A stretch of DNA of 64,000 bases from contig NZ_FOMZ01000013.1 of assembly GCF_900112765.1 (NCBI RefSeq), forward strand, positions 116,515-180,514, written 5' to 3'. Shown one piece after another: positions 25,099 through 33,110 of the stretch. Each line of letters begins with the position of its first letter. Positions within the stretch are counted from its first letter, which is position 1. The notes beneath the pieces are model-generated. The model was not told the origin of the DNA and ran no database searches. It saw only the letters and a program-made list of their open reading frames with translations. The position numbers and the translations under genes are program-made. This stretch comes from Actinopolyspora alba (lineage in GTDB: Bacteria > Actinomycetota > Actinomycetes > Mycobacteriales > Pseudonocardiaceae).

Positions 25099-28000
25099 TT
25101 AGGTGTCGTGACCCAGCACTGGTGGAGCGACTTCCTCGTCGTTCGTGAACCACGCGCCGTTGTCCTCGGTCAACCAAGTCGAACGTTCCCGGTCCTGCTG
25201 GCCGCCACCGCCTGCTCCGGCCCCTCCGCCGCCCATCATCGGCGGCATCATCGGCATCCCACGACCGCCGGAAGCGGCCGTGCCCGGCGCCGTCGCCGCC
25301 GTGCCGCTTCCGGGGCCGACGGTGGGTGGTGTCGAGCTCGGCGGCGTGGCGCTCAGTCCCGTGGTCGTGGCGTTCGTTCCGAGCGTGTTACCCCCGCCCA
25401 TGTCGCCGGGGATCGAACTTCCCCCACCACCAACGCTGCCTATGCCGCCCACACCGCCGCTGCCACCGCCGGTGAGCGCCGTGCCGCTGTCGGAATCGAG
25501 GTCGGGCAGGCTCGGGCTGCTCACACCCTCCGAGGCCACGCTCGCCGCGTTCCGCTGCGGTGCCAGGAAGTCGCTGAGGCTCCGACTCTGCTGCTCCGCT
25601 CCGTCGAGCGAGGCCATCGCCTCGTCGCCCGCGGTGCGACTGGTCTCCACCACGTCGTCGATCACCTCGCCGACCTCGTCGAAGCTCAGCGGTTCACCGT
25701 CCGCGGCGGCTTGTCGCAGGCTCTCCTCACCCGCCGTGCGGGCCTGTTCGGTGACGTCGTCGAGGATGTCCTGGGCCTGTTCGCTCTGGGCGGCTTCGGG
25801 GCCGAGCAGTTCGTTCAGGGATTCCTGTCCGGCGGCGCGGGCCGCGTCCGTCATGTCGTCGATGATGTCGTCGACCCGTCCCCGTTCGACCGAACCGCCG
25901 CCGGTGTCGATGCCCTCCTCGTTGAGCGCGTCGATCGCCCCCTGAGCCGCGTTCTCCTCGGAGCCGCCGGTTTCGTCGAACGCGTCGGACACCCGAGAAG
26001 CCCCGGCCACGTCGCCCCCATCGCCGGTGGAGCTCAGCGCATCCAGGGCGTCCTCACCGGCCGAACGGCCTTTCGCCAGCACGTCGTCGACGACTCCGCT
26101 CATGTCTCCCGCGGTGATGGAGCCGCCGTCCGAGGTGAGTTCGTCCAGGCTCTTCTGCCCGGCGGTGCGGGCTTGTTCGGTGACGTCGTCGAGGATGTTC
26201 TGGGCCTGTTCGCTCTGGGCGGCTTCGGGGCCGAGCAGTTCGTTCAGGGATTCCTGTCCGGCGGCGCGGGCCGCGTTGGCCATGTCGTCGACGACGCCAC
26301 CGGCCTGCTCCCGTCCGATCTCCTGCTCGGCCGCATCGGATCCCTCCGGGGCATCGGCACTGAGTGCTTCGAGAGCCTCCCGCCCGGCCTGCTTCGCCGC
26401 GTCGTCGGCGTCATCCAGCGCTTTGCCCAGCTGTTTCGGTTCGAGTGCGTTCCCGTCCTGTTCGGACTCGCCGTTGCCCGAACCGGTCGCGTCCGTACCG
26501 TCATCCGCGGACCCGTCGGTGCCCTCGTCGCCGGTGAGGTCTTCGAGAGCCTGTTGGCCCGCTTGGCGTGCCGCGCCGGTGGCGTCGTCGAGTGCCTCGT
26601 CCACGGCTTTCTGATCGATCGCGGCCTGATCGTCGCCGGAGCCCTGGTTGTTGCCGGAGCCCCCGCCGCTTCCGGCCGGGTCGAAGCTGCTGGTCGGTAT
26701 GTCGCTGCCGCCGCCATTCCCACCACTTCCGCTGCCGCTGCTGCCGGTGAGGTCTTCGAGAGCCTGTTGGCCCGCTTGGCGTGCCGCGCCGGTGGCGTCG
26801 TCGAGTGCCTCATCCACGGCGCTCTGATCGATGGCCGGTTCCTGCTGCCCGCTTTCGCCGTTCCCGGAACCGTTGGCGTTGTTCCTGCTGCCGCTGCTCC
26901 TGCTGTTCCCCCGGGTGCCGGAGCCACCGGTACCTCCCAGCACACCGCCGCCAGCACTCTGGCCGGTGCCCCCGCTGCCGTTACTGCTCTCGAACCCGGA
27001 CATCGCTTCCCGGCCCGCGGCTCGGGCGTCCTCGGACGCGTTTCGAGCCGCGTTCAGTGCCGCTTCCCCCGACCCGCTTCCGTCGCCACCGCCTGCGCCG
27101 ACGTTCCGCGGGCGCTCGCTCGATCCGGTGTAGCCCGAATCGCCGTTCGCCAGCTTCGACACGGCCTCCTCGCCCTGCCGTTCGGCGTCCTGCCGAGCCT
27201 GCCGGGCCAGTTCTTCCTGCCGGGCGCGCTCCGCGGCGAGTTCCTTCTCGCTGCGTTCGCCGCTCCCGTTCGTGCCACCTTCGGTCAGCGAATCAGCGGT
27301 CTCGCTGCCGTACCCGTTGCCGTTGGTGTACTGGTTGCCGCTGCCGTAGCCGTTCCCGGTTCCGTAGCCGTTGCTGTTGCCGCTGCCGTACTGGCTTCCG
27401 TACCCGGTGCTGTTCCCGTATCCGGTTCCGTATCCGTTCCCGTACTGGCTGCCATAACCGTTGCCGTAGCCGTTGCCGTAGCCGTTGCCGTACTGGTTCC
27501 CGTATCCGGTGCCGTTCCCGTACTGGCTGCCGTAGCCGTTCCCACTGCCGTATCCGGTGCCGGGTAGGGAAGTGGTCAGCGGAGTCAGCGAACTTCCCGA
27601 TGCCTGATAGGTGTCGGCGACGGTGGCCACCACTTCGCGCGCGTTGTCCAGAATCTCCTTCGCGATCTTCTCGGCGGATCGGGCGGCAGCGGCCGATCCC
27701 TTGACCGAGGAACCCAGCGAGGCGAAGGCCTCGGCGTAGGCAGCCGCCTCCGCATAGGCCTTCACCAGTGGAATGACCGCGTTCTTCCCGCGTGCGGCCA
27801 TGTCCCCCGTCTCGGCGATGCCTTCCTGATAGCGGCCGTCGCGCAACGAGGTGACCACTTCTTCGGCCGATTCCAGCAACCTCTCGGAGTACCGCTGGAA
27901 GGCCTTGCCCGCTTCGCCCTCGAAGGAATTCTGCAGCCTGTCGACCTGGTTCCGGAAGGACTCGTGCGCGGTGGAGAGTTTCTCGGTCATGTTCCCGAAA

Positions 28001-28575
28001 GCCGTGCCTGCCGCGCGCAGGCTGCCCGCGTCACCGCTGAGCGCCTGCACAATCTGGGACATGGAGAACTGGGTGTAGTCCTCCAGCGGAGCCGGGGGAG
28101 TCGAGCCCTGCACTCCGACGGAGTCGCCGCCGGAGTACTCGGTGCCCTCGGCGTCCTCCACCTCCACGCTCTCGTCGGACTCGGAAATGGTCTCCTCGGA
28201 ACCGTCGAGGTAGTCCTGCGCGCCCTCGGACTCCTCGTCGGTGTACTCCTCCTCGCGGTCCAGGACGTTCTCCGAGTCGGTTTCGGAGTCGTCCACCCTG
28301 TCGTCGAAGTAGTCCTGGTTGATCCAGACTCTGTCGTAGTCACCGCCGTCCTCGGCGAGCTCTTCGGGGGAGTAGAAGTGCCGGATGCCGTTGTCGTCGG
28401 TGTGCTCCTCCCTGCGCTTCTTCTCCTCCTCGGTGAGCTCGTCGTCCTCGCCTTCCTCCGTGCTTTCACCGTCCTCTTCCGTGGCCTCGTCCTCCTGGTT
28501 CTCCCTGTTCTCGTTCAGGGCTTCCCTGTCCTCCTGGTAGTCGAGGCCGTAGTCGGTGTCATTGAGGGAAACCAT
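25099..28575 (-). CDS. Large acidic, Gly/Tyr-repeat ESX substrate with LXG/WXG-like domain
   Basis: I start it at the ATG at 28575 (MVSLNDTDYG), which has GGAGCAG upstream; the ATG at 28623 has no binding site. That gives 1,158 residues. In order: a very acidic N-terminus (about 15-165, runs of Glu and Asp); a helical hairpin (about 170-320) whose turn reads NSFEGEAGKAF, with Phe-x-Gly instead of Trp-x-Gly; a Gly-Tyr-Gly-Asn/Ser repeat segment (about 340-430); an Arg/Glu coiled coil; several 30-45 residue helical repeats (ALDDATGAARQAGQQALEDL and relatives); a Gly/Pro/Met-rich stretch; and a C-terminal tail with WLTEDNGAWF ending in APPVLGHDT. Neighbours place it among ESX substrates. I do not recognise the whole protein; a secreted structural or surface role is inference. 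Confidence 0.78.
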   Translation of the reverse strand: MVSLNDTDYGLDYQEDREALNENRENQEDEATEEDGESTEEGEDDELTEEEKKRREEHTDDNGIRHFYSPEELAEDGGDYDRVWINQDYFDDRVDDSETDSENVLDREEEYTDEESEGAQDYLDGSEETISESDESVEVEDAEGTEYSGGDSVGVQGSTPPAPLEDYTQFSMSQIVQALSGDAGSLRAAGTAFGNMTEKLSTAHESFRNQVDRLQNSFEGEAGKAFQRYSERLLESAEEVVTSLRDGRYQEGIAETGDMAARGKNAVIPLVKAYAEAAAYAEAFASLGSSVKGSAAAARSAEKIAKEILDNAREVVATVADTYQASGSSLTPLTTSLPGTGYGSGNGYGSQYGNGTGYGNQYGNGYGNGYGNGYGSQYGNGYGTGYGNSTGYGSQYGSGNSNGYGTGNGYGSGNQYTNGNGYGSETADSLTEGGTNGSGERSEKELAAERARQEELARQARQDAERQGEEAVSKLANGDSGYTGSSERPRNVGAGGGDGSGSGEAALNAARNASEDARAAGREAMSGFESSNGSGGTGQSAGGGVLGGTGGSGTRGNSRSSGSRNNANGSGNGESGQQEPAIDQSAVDEALDDATGAARQAGQQALEDLTGSSGSGSGGNGGGSDIPTSSFDPAGSGGGSGNNQGSGDDQAAIDQKAVDEALDDATGAARQAGQQALEDLTGDEGTDGSADDGTDATGSGNGESEQDGNALEPKQLGKALDDADDAAKQAGREALEALSADAPEGSDAAEQEIGREQAGGVVDDMANAARAAGQESLNELLGPEAAQSEQAQNILDDVTEQARTAGQKSLDELTSDGGSITAGDMSGVVDDVLAKGRSAGEDALDALSSTGDGGDVAGASRVSDAFDETGGSEENAAQGAIDALNEEGIDTGGGSVERGRVDDIIDDMTDAARAAGQESLNELLGPEAAQSEQAQDILDDVTEQARTAGEESLRQAAADGEPLSFDEVGEVIDDVVETSRTAGDEAMASLDGAEQQSRSLSDFLAPQRNAASVASEGVSSPSLPDLDSDSGTALTGGGSGGVGGIGSVGGGGSSIPGDMGGGNTLGTNATTTGLSATPPSSTPPTVGPGSGTAATAPGTAASGGRGMPMMPPMMGGGGAGAGGGGQQDRERSTWLTEDNGAWFTNDEEVAPPVLGHDT
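25745..26276 (-). repeat. Pair of near-identical 103-bp repeats within the Gly/Tyr-repeat protein gene
   Basis: The segment 25745-25847 recurs at 26174-26276 with very few base changes. Both encode a helical unit containing AAQSEQAQ and ILDDVTEQARTAG. Near identity in third codon positions points to recent duplication or conversion. Confidence 0.8.
26530..26820 (-). repeat. Pair of near-identical 78-bp repeats within the Gly/Tyr-repeat protein gene
   Basis: Bases 26530-26607 match 26743-26820 almost perfectly. Each encodes DEALDDATGAARQAGQQALE and flanking residues, two copies of the helical unit separated by a Gly/Ser linker. Confidence 0.8.
27290..27560 (-). repeat. Gly-Tyr-Gly-Asn/Ser codon repeats
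   Basis: About 90 residues made of GYGN, GYGS and SQYG units, encoded by irregular 12-18 base repeats. There is no spacer-repeat periodicity. Such segments are flexible or adhesive in known proteins; the role here is unknown. Confidence 0.85.
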
Positions 28576-28700
28576 GGGCGTGTTCTGCTCCGGTTCGGAT
28601 GCGGCGGAGTCCCCGTGGAACAACGAAGCGGTCTACGAGGTGACGGACCTGGATCTCGGGGAACTCGGAGGACGGATAGACAGTCGGTCGGGAAAGCGAC

Positions 28701-29102
28701 TCAGACGAAGCCGTTCTGCGAGTCGGGACCCTTCGGGGCCATCGGTAGCGTGGGGTTCTGGCTTCGCAGCTGGTTCACGGAGCTCTGCAGCTCCGCGTTG
28801 AGCTTGTCCAGCTGTTCGCCGTTGTCCCGGTCCGTTCGTTCGATCTCCGTGGCGATGTGCTTGAGCTGTTCGGAGACCTCCCGCAACGTCCGCTGCAGGT
28901 CGTTGCAGTGCTGATGCAGGGTGTCCCGGCGTGCGGCGATGAGCTGGTTGAGCCAGGAGCCCACGGCGAAGTCACCCGCCTTCGGGTGCACGTCGTTGAG
29001 TTCGGAGAAACCGTTGACGTCCTCGGCGATGTCGCCGATGGCATTGCCCGCCTTGCGGACCTCGGACGCGTCGAGTGAGGTCTGGCTGCCTTGGGTGCTC
29101 AT
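28701..29102 (-). CDS. Small EspC/WXG100-like ESX protein
   Basis: This 133-residue protein starts at the ATG at 29102 (MSTQGSQTSLDASEV), preceded by GAGGAA; upstream in-frame extension is low-quality sequence. It is predominantly helical. An N-terminal segment (LDASEVRKAGNAIGDIAEDV) is followed by a turn containing GSWLNQLIAARR and a long C-terminal helix rich in Gln, Glu and Asn, then a short disordered tail. The layout is like EspC/DUF2580-type ESX-associated proteins. It has no Tyr, so it cannot carry the YxxxD/E export motif. It is flanked by the large acidic substrate gene and the first Esx-like gene on the same strand. Partner or chaperone role is inferred; exact family uncertain. Confidence 0.75.
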   Translation of the reverse strand: MSTQGSQTSLDASEVRKAGNAIGDIAEDVNGFSELNDVHPKAGDFAVGSWLNQLIAARRDTLHQHCNDLQRTLREVSEQLKHIATEIERTDRDNGEQLDKLNAELQSSVNQLRSQNPTLPMAPKGPDSQNGFV

Positions 29103-29231
29103 GGGAGATGGTTCCTCGGTTGCGTGCGGTCGAGGGCGTTGTGGCTCACTCGGGGACGGTGTGAACACGCGGCACCGGGCGGTGCGGTCACCGCTTCCGG
29201 TGCCGCGCGTGTGCACCGATCCGCGACGGGA

Positions 29232-29522
29232 TCAGCCGAAGTTGCTCGCCAGCTTGCGGTCGGTCTGGCTCATGTCCTCCTGCGCCTGGTTGGTGGCCAT
29301 CCGCAGTCGGGTGAGCATCTGGTTCATCGCCTCGAAGTCCGTGCGAATCCTGCCCGCGAGCTGGTTGTAGTTCTCCGAGCTCTGCGAGTCCCAGTCCTGC
29401 AGGGCCTGCTGCGTCTGCTGGCGCAGCTCGTCGACCTGCTGCTGAATCTGCTGGGTGACCCGTTGCATGTCGTCGACGCCCTGCTGCAGCGCGGCGTACT
29501 GGTACTGGATCTCGTCGGCCAT
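29232..29522 (-). CDS. WXG100-family Esx protein (EsxA-like)
   Basis: This 96-residue protein has the size and helix-turn-helix hairpin of ESAT-6/CFP-10 proteins. The turn reads QDWDSQSSENYNQLAG near residue 43: Trp-x-Ser in place of Trp-x-Gly. A GGAGGCC sequence lies just upstream of the ATG. Helix one is very Gln-rich (QQIQQQVDELRQQTQQ). Family knowledge: these proteins are exported as heterodimers with a second Esx protein through the Ecc pore. The next gene upstream, 46 bp away, encodes the likely partner. No YxxxD/E follows the second helix. Confidence 0.88.
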   Translation of the reverse strand: MADEIQYQYAALQQGVDDMQRVTQQIQQQVDELRQQTQQALQDWDSQSSENYNQLAGRIRTDFEAMNQMLTRLRMATNQAQEDMSQTDRKLASNFG

Positions 29523-29568
29523 GGGAGGGCCTCCTCGTACGTGCGGAATGCGGGTTCGATAACGGGAG

Positions 29569-29898
29569 TCAGGACATGAAGCTGGACAGTCCCGGGGTCT
29601 GTATCTGGCCGATCTGCTGAGCGGTCGCGGAGTCCTGGTCCTGGGTCTCGCGCCCGGTGCGGTTGACCTCCTGGGCCATCCGCTCCAGGTTCTTCACGAT
29701 GTCCCTGCACGCCTGGTCCCACTGCTGGTGGACATTCTTCAGGCTCGTCATCATGTCGCCGCGGTTGGCACTCGCCAGCATGTCGATGCTGCTCGCGAGC
29801 GACGTCTGCTGACTGGTGATCTGGCCCGCCACCTCTTCGTGGCGATTGGCGAGCTGGGCCAGACTGGACTGCGTGAGCCTCGTCTGCTGCGTGGCCAT
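29569..29898 (-). CDS. Esx-like partner protein (EsxB-like), WXG turn degenerate
   Basis: The 109-residue helical hairpin begins at an ATG with AGAGAGG upstream. The turn position reads SANRGDMMTSL near residue 45, with no Trp; a Trp does occur at HQQWDQA in the second helix. It lies 46 bp upstream of the Esx-like gene and probably forms a heterodimer with it, by analogy with CFP-10 and ESAT-6. The C-terminus ends QIQTPGLSSFMS with no visible YxxxD/E signal, so the recognition signal for this system is not evident. It is followed upstream by eccB on the same strand (155 bp gap). Confidence 0.82.
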   Translation of the reverse strand: MATQQTRLTQSSLAQLANRHEEVAGQITSQQTSLASSIDMLASANRGDMMTSLKNVHQQWDQACRDIVKNLERMAQEVNRTGRETQDQDSATAQQIGQIQTPGLSSFMS

Positions 29899-30053
29899 GT
29901 GACCTCTCTTCCGTGGTCGCCGGACGGAGCGGTCCTCCGCCGGCGGAATCCTGCTTTCGCCGATGTCCCCGTGGCGGCGGGAGTCAGTCCATCACCGATT
30001 CGCTCCGGGCGGGCAGCCGTGAGGGCGTGCTCGATTCGAGACAGGGATATCCT

Positions 30054-31475
30054 TCACGGGGAGTCGTCGCCCGTGTTGCCGGGTTTTCGGGTCACCGTCG
30101 CGGTGTTCGGGTCCAGCGAGGGGCCGGAGGGCAGCAGCGACAGCAGCGATCCGGGGACCGCCACCGGCTCCGCCCCGCCGTAGCCCAGCACTCCAGCCAC
30201 GTCCGGTGTGGCCAGTGGGTACTTCACCCCGAGACTGGTGATCAGGTAGTTCGTCCCGCCCGCCACGCCGGGGGCGGGCAGGTCGCGGGCCAGCACGCCC
30301 TGCCCGGCCGGGATCGTGATCCGTTCGGCCACCTCTTCTGCGCCCGAGCTCGCGGTGGTGGTGCTCCGGTTCCGGGGGGTCAGCGTGATGGTGGGGGTGT
30401 TCGACTGTCCCGAACCGACCCGGAACGAGGCGCAGGGACGGGTTTTTCCGCCCTGGCTGAGCTGCCTCGGAGTGGGCGGCACCGCCGGGTAGCCCTCCGG
30501 AACGCTGTCGGTTTCCGAGATCGGTGTGGTGGACAGGGCCTCGGGCCCGATCTCGACCGGCTGTGCTCCGGAGGAGGGTGCGGTGAGCAGCAGGCTCGCC
30601 GCCAGCGGGGTCAGCGAGGATAGCCCGTCCGATCGCATCACGTAGAACGAGGACTCCGAATCCAGCGCCGGGTTGCGCATCTCGTAGATCCGGCCCACTG
30701 TGGCTGCTTCCCCCGCCACCTCCGGCGCCCGGGATCCCGCGTTCGGAATCTCCGGCGCGGCGAGGTCGGGGCCGCTCGGGATGGTGTTGATCCAGGAGGT
30801 GGCGACCGGGAACGGGACCACATCGCCGTAGCCCAGCGCCTCGGTCACGGACCGCCCGGTCAGCTTCAGTCGCCTGCCCTGCCACACCAGGTATTCCGTG
30901 CCGTCCGGTGTGGACACCACGACTCCTTCGTCGGAACCGAGCCCGCTACTCGGGCCGTCGCCCACCCGGAGGTGGGTGATCGGAACCTGCTCGCCGGACG
31001 GTTTCGTGGCCGTCCGCGCGCACACCACCCACGGTGCCCGGCTCAGGTGCTTTTGCTCCGGGATCGAGTCCGGTGCGCCGGGAATACCGATCGGGGTGCC
31101 GCGCGGTGTCCCCCGCAGCGAGTTCCGCGAGACCAGCTCGGGGTCACCGCCGGACTGGTTGCGGGCCAGCAGCGCCGAGGCGTGGTTCAGCACCGGGCGC
31201 AGCGTGCCGTTCAGGTACAGGTAGCGGGCTCCGGTCTCCTTCTCCACGACGATCGTGCCCTCGGCCTGCCACGAGGTCTTGCCGCCGGGAAAGATCAGCC
31301 CCACGATGCCGAAACCGGCCACCACCAGCGCACCCAGCAGGGTTCCGATGACCGTGCCCATCACGAAGCGGCGGGTCGGGGTGGTCTGGTCGTCCGGGCT
31401 CGCCCGCATCAGCGCGGATACCAGGCGCCCCACCACGAAGAAGTAGGCCTGCACCTGGTCGCGTCTGGACTGCAT
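30054..31475 (-). CDS. eccB: Type VII secretion protein EccB
   Basis: The protein has 473 residues, normal for EccB. It begins MQSRRDQVQAYFFVVGRLVSAL, close to the conserved EccB start (M-Q-[ST]-R-R-D-Q-V-Q-A). One membrane helix follows at about 38-60 (GTVIGTLLGALVVAGFGIVGLIF), then a large extracytoplasmic domain of repeated strands with paired Cys (VVCART, RPCASF). Family knowledge: EccB forms the periplasmic or outer-face part of the ESX core complex with EccC, EccD and EccE. It sits between eccD (91 bp upstream) and the esx-like pair. Confidence 0.95.
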   Translation of the reverse strand: MQSRRDQVQAYFFVVGRLVSALMRASPDDQTTPTRRFVMGTVIGTLLGALVVAGFGIVGLIFPGGKTSWQAEGTIVVEKETGARYLYLNGTLRPVLNHASALLARNQSGGDPELVSRNSLRGTPRGTPIGIPGAPDSIPEQKHLSRAPWVVCARTATKPSGEQVPITHLRVGDGPSSGLGSDEGVVVSTPDGTEYLVWQGRRLKLTGRSVTEALGYGDVVPFPVATSWINTIPSGPDLAAPEIPNAGSRAPEVAGEAATVGRIYEMRNPALDSESSFYVMRSDGLSSLTPLAASLLLTAPSSGAQPVEIGPEALSTTPISETDSVPEGYPAVPPTPRQLSQGGKTRPCASFRVGSGQSNTPTITLTPRNRSTTTASSGAEEVAERITIPAGQGVLARDLPAPGVAGGTNYLITSLGVKYPLATPDVAGVLGYGGAEPVAVPGSLLSLLPSGPSLDPNTATVTRKPGNTGDDSP

Positions 31476-31566
31476 GGTTCTCCCAGGGATGGTTCGCGGT
31501 CGGTGATCTCGGAGGAAGTGCCCGACCTCTTCGGAGGTTCTCGGTCACCGGGGGTGGTCGCGGTCG

Positions 31567-32964
31567 CTAACCCGCCAGGCCGCGTACGAACATGTAGACG
31601 TCGAGCGCCGCCAGCAGCAGCGGGACCAGCGCCAGTGCGGAGAACGTCTCCAGCAGGTCGACCGCCCGTCCCCAGTACGGGGCCAGTTTCCGGCCGGGCA
31701 GGGTTGTGCTGGCCACCACGAGCAGCAGTGCGAGTACCAGGGTGGCGGTGAAGCCGTACCAGAGCCGGGCGAACGGTTCCATTCCCAGCGCCAGGACCAC
31801 GCCGTCCAGGGCGAGCGCGTAACCGGCCGTGATCAGTAGCGGCCAACGCTGGCGTGCGCTGTCGACGTGTCGGGAGCGCAACAGGAGCAGCAGTGCCGCC
31901 ACGGCGGTGGTGATCATCGACCACATCCCGCCGGGGACGAGCAGCGCCGTGAACAGCACCACCGCGGTCAGCCCCAGCGCCGCGTACAGTCCGGTCATGT
32001 ACCGGTCGGCCACCGCCGAGCGCTCCACCACGACCTCGTGCGGGAAGGGATCGGTGTCCTGGCCGAACTCCTCCGAACTCGTGGGCAGTGGGGGCAGGCT
32101 CAGCCCGGCCAGCCGGAAGGAGGAGGTGGGCACGAAACCGAGTGCGAGCAGCACCAGCATCAGGCCGATCCCCGCGGCCTGGCCGCTGTCCAGCGGGGAC
32201 GCCGCGTCGATGACCGCGGTGATGCCCAGCGGCACGGCGGTGAACAGCCCGCTGACGAACAGCAACGCGGCCTCGGCCGTTCCCACCAGTCCGATGCCCA
32301 GCCCCGCCACCACCAGCATCGCGGCGCAGGCGATGCACGCCGGTGCCTGCGCCTGGGGCGAGGAAAGCAGCGGCAGGTACCAGCCGCACAACCCCGCGTA
32401 GGGCAGTGCCAGGCCGGCCAGCACGACGGCGGTGATCGTGTCGGCCCGCCCTCGTGCCAGCGCGGTGGCCGTCAGCAGCAGCACGAGGGCGGTTCCCCCG
32501 GCGGTGATCGTTCCGGTGATCCCGGGCCCGCCGGAACCGAGCACCACGAGGCCGACGAGCAGCGCGGTCCCGCCGAAGGCGAGCAGCATCCACCGGCTGA
32601 GTCGTTCGGACCACGGATCGGAGCGGCGTCGTGCCTGTTCGGCGATTCCGTCCACGAGGTCGTCGAAGTCGATGGGCGGCAGGCGCTCGGCCCTCGGTCG
32701 CAGGTGGACCGTCTCGCCGTCGAGCAGTCCCAGTTCGGCGGTGGTGCGTTCCTCGTCGAAAGGGGGCTTGCCGAACCGCTGCAACACCCACCCCTCGTGC
32801 TCGACCCCCTCGTCGGCGAGTTCTCCGCCCGCGTGGCGCAGGATGGCGGGCAGCAGGTCGATCAGGGCGACGTCGGTGGGCAGCGCCATCTCGACCGATC
32901 TGTCCTTGACGATCAGGCGTAGTCGGCAGAGCTGATTTGTGACATCCTTGGTGGCGTCGTCCAC
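31567..32964 (-). CDS. eccD: Type VII secretion integral membrane protein EccD
   Basis: I chose the GTG at 32964 (VDDATKDVTNQLCRLRL), giving 465 residues. An open frame runs further upstream to 33096, but it would cross the divergent eccC start and reads as junk. GGAAGG lies upstream, somewhat far. Residues 10-95 form the ubiquitin-like cytosolic domain (CRLRLIVKDRSVEMALP). From about residue 135 there are roughly eleven hydrophobic helices, ending DVYMFVRGLAG. Family knowledge: EccD dimers form the membrane vestibule of the ESX channel. It is the first gene of the long minus-strand run ending at the giant toxin gene. Confidence 0.92.
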   Translation of the reverse strand: MDDATKDVTNQLCRLRLIVKDRSVEMALPTDVALIDLLPAILRHAGGELADEGVEHEGWVLQRFGKPPFDEERTTAELGLLDGETVHLRPRAERLPPIDFDDLVDGIAEQARRRSDPWSERLSRWMLLAFGGTALLVGLVVLGSGGPGITGTITAGGTALVLLLTATALARGRADTITAVVLAGLALPYAGLCGWYLPLLSSPQAQAPACIACAAMLVVAGLGIGLVGTAEAALLFVSGLFTAVPLGITAVIDAASPLDSGQAAGIGLMLVLLALGFVPTSSFRLAGLSLPPLPTSSEEFGQDTDPFPHEVVVERSAVADRYMTGLYAALGLTAVVLFTALLVPGGMWSMITTAVAALLLLLRSRHVDSARQRWPLLITAGYALALDGVVLALGMEPFARLWYGFTATLVLALLLVVASTTLPGRKLAPYWGRAVDLLETFSALALVPLLLAALDVYMFVRGLAG

Positions 32965-33110
32965 GTTGGTGTCCGGTTTCCTTCCTGGCTGGCTGGCTGG
33001 CCGAGACCGTGACAACGGCGGAAGGTAGTCACTCGCGCGCGGGGATTGGTGCGTTCGGGTGGCCCCTCCGCAACACCAAGGGGAATCCCGCACCAACGAG
33101 GAGACGCGCG
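32965..33110. promoter_or_regulatory. Divergent promoter region between eccD and eccC
   Basis: This 146-bp gap must hold the promoters of both halves of the ESX locus. It contains a GGCT tetranucleotide run at 32987-33001. I see no clear -35/-10 hexamers. The placement alone supports a shared control region. Confidence 0.5.

Noticed and set aside
27290..27560. Short tandem repeats that could be mistaken for a CRISPR array
   Set aside because: The units are irregular, have no constant repeat with unique spacers, and translate as Gly-Tyr-Gly-Asn/Ser in frame.
23968..27567. Plus-strand frame of 1,199 codons opposite the PPE-like and acidic protein genes
   Set aside because: It crosses two well-supported minus-strand genes and mirrors their Gly/Ala/Tyr repeats; no independent coding evidence.
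31865..32930. Plus-strand frame inside the eccD region
   Set aside because: It lies antisense to the membrane-spanning EccD sequence and is rich in His, Gln and Arg, the typical complement of hydrophobic codons.
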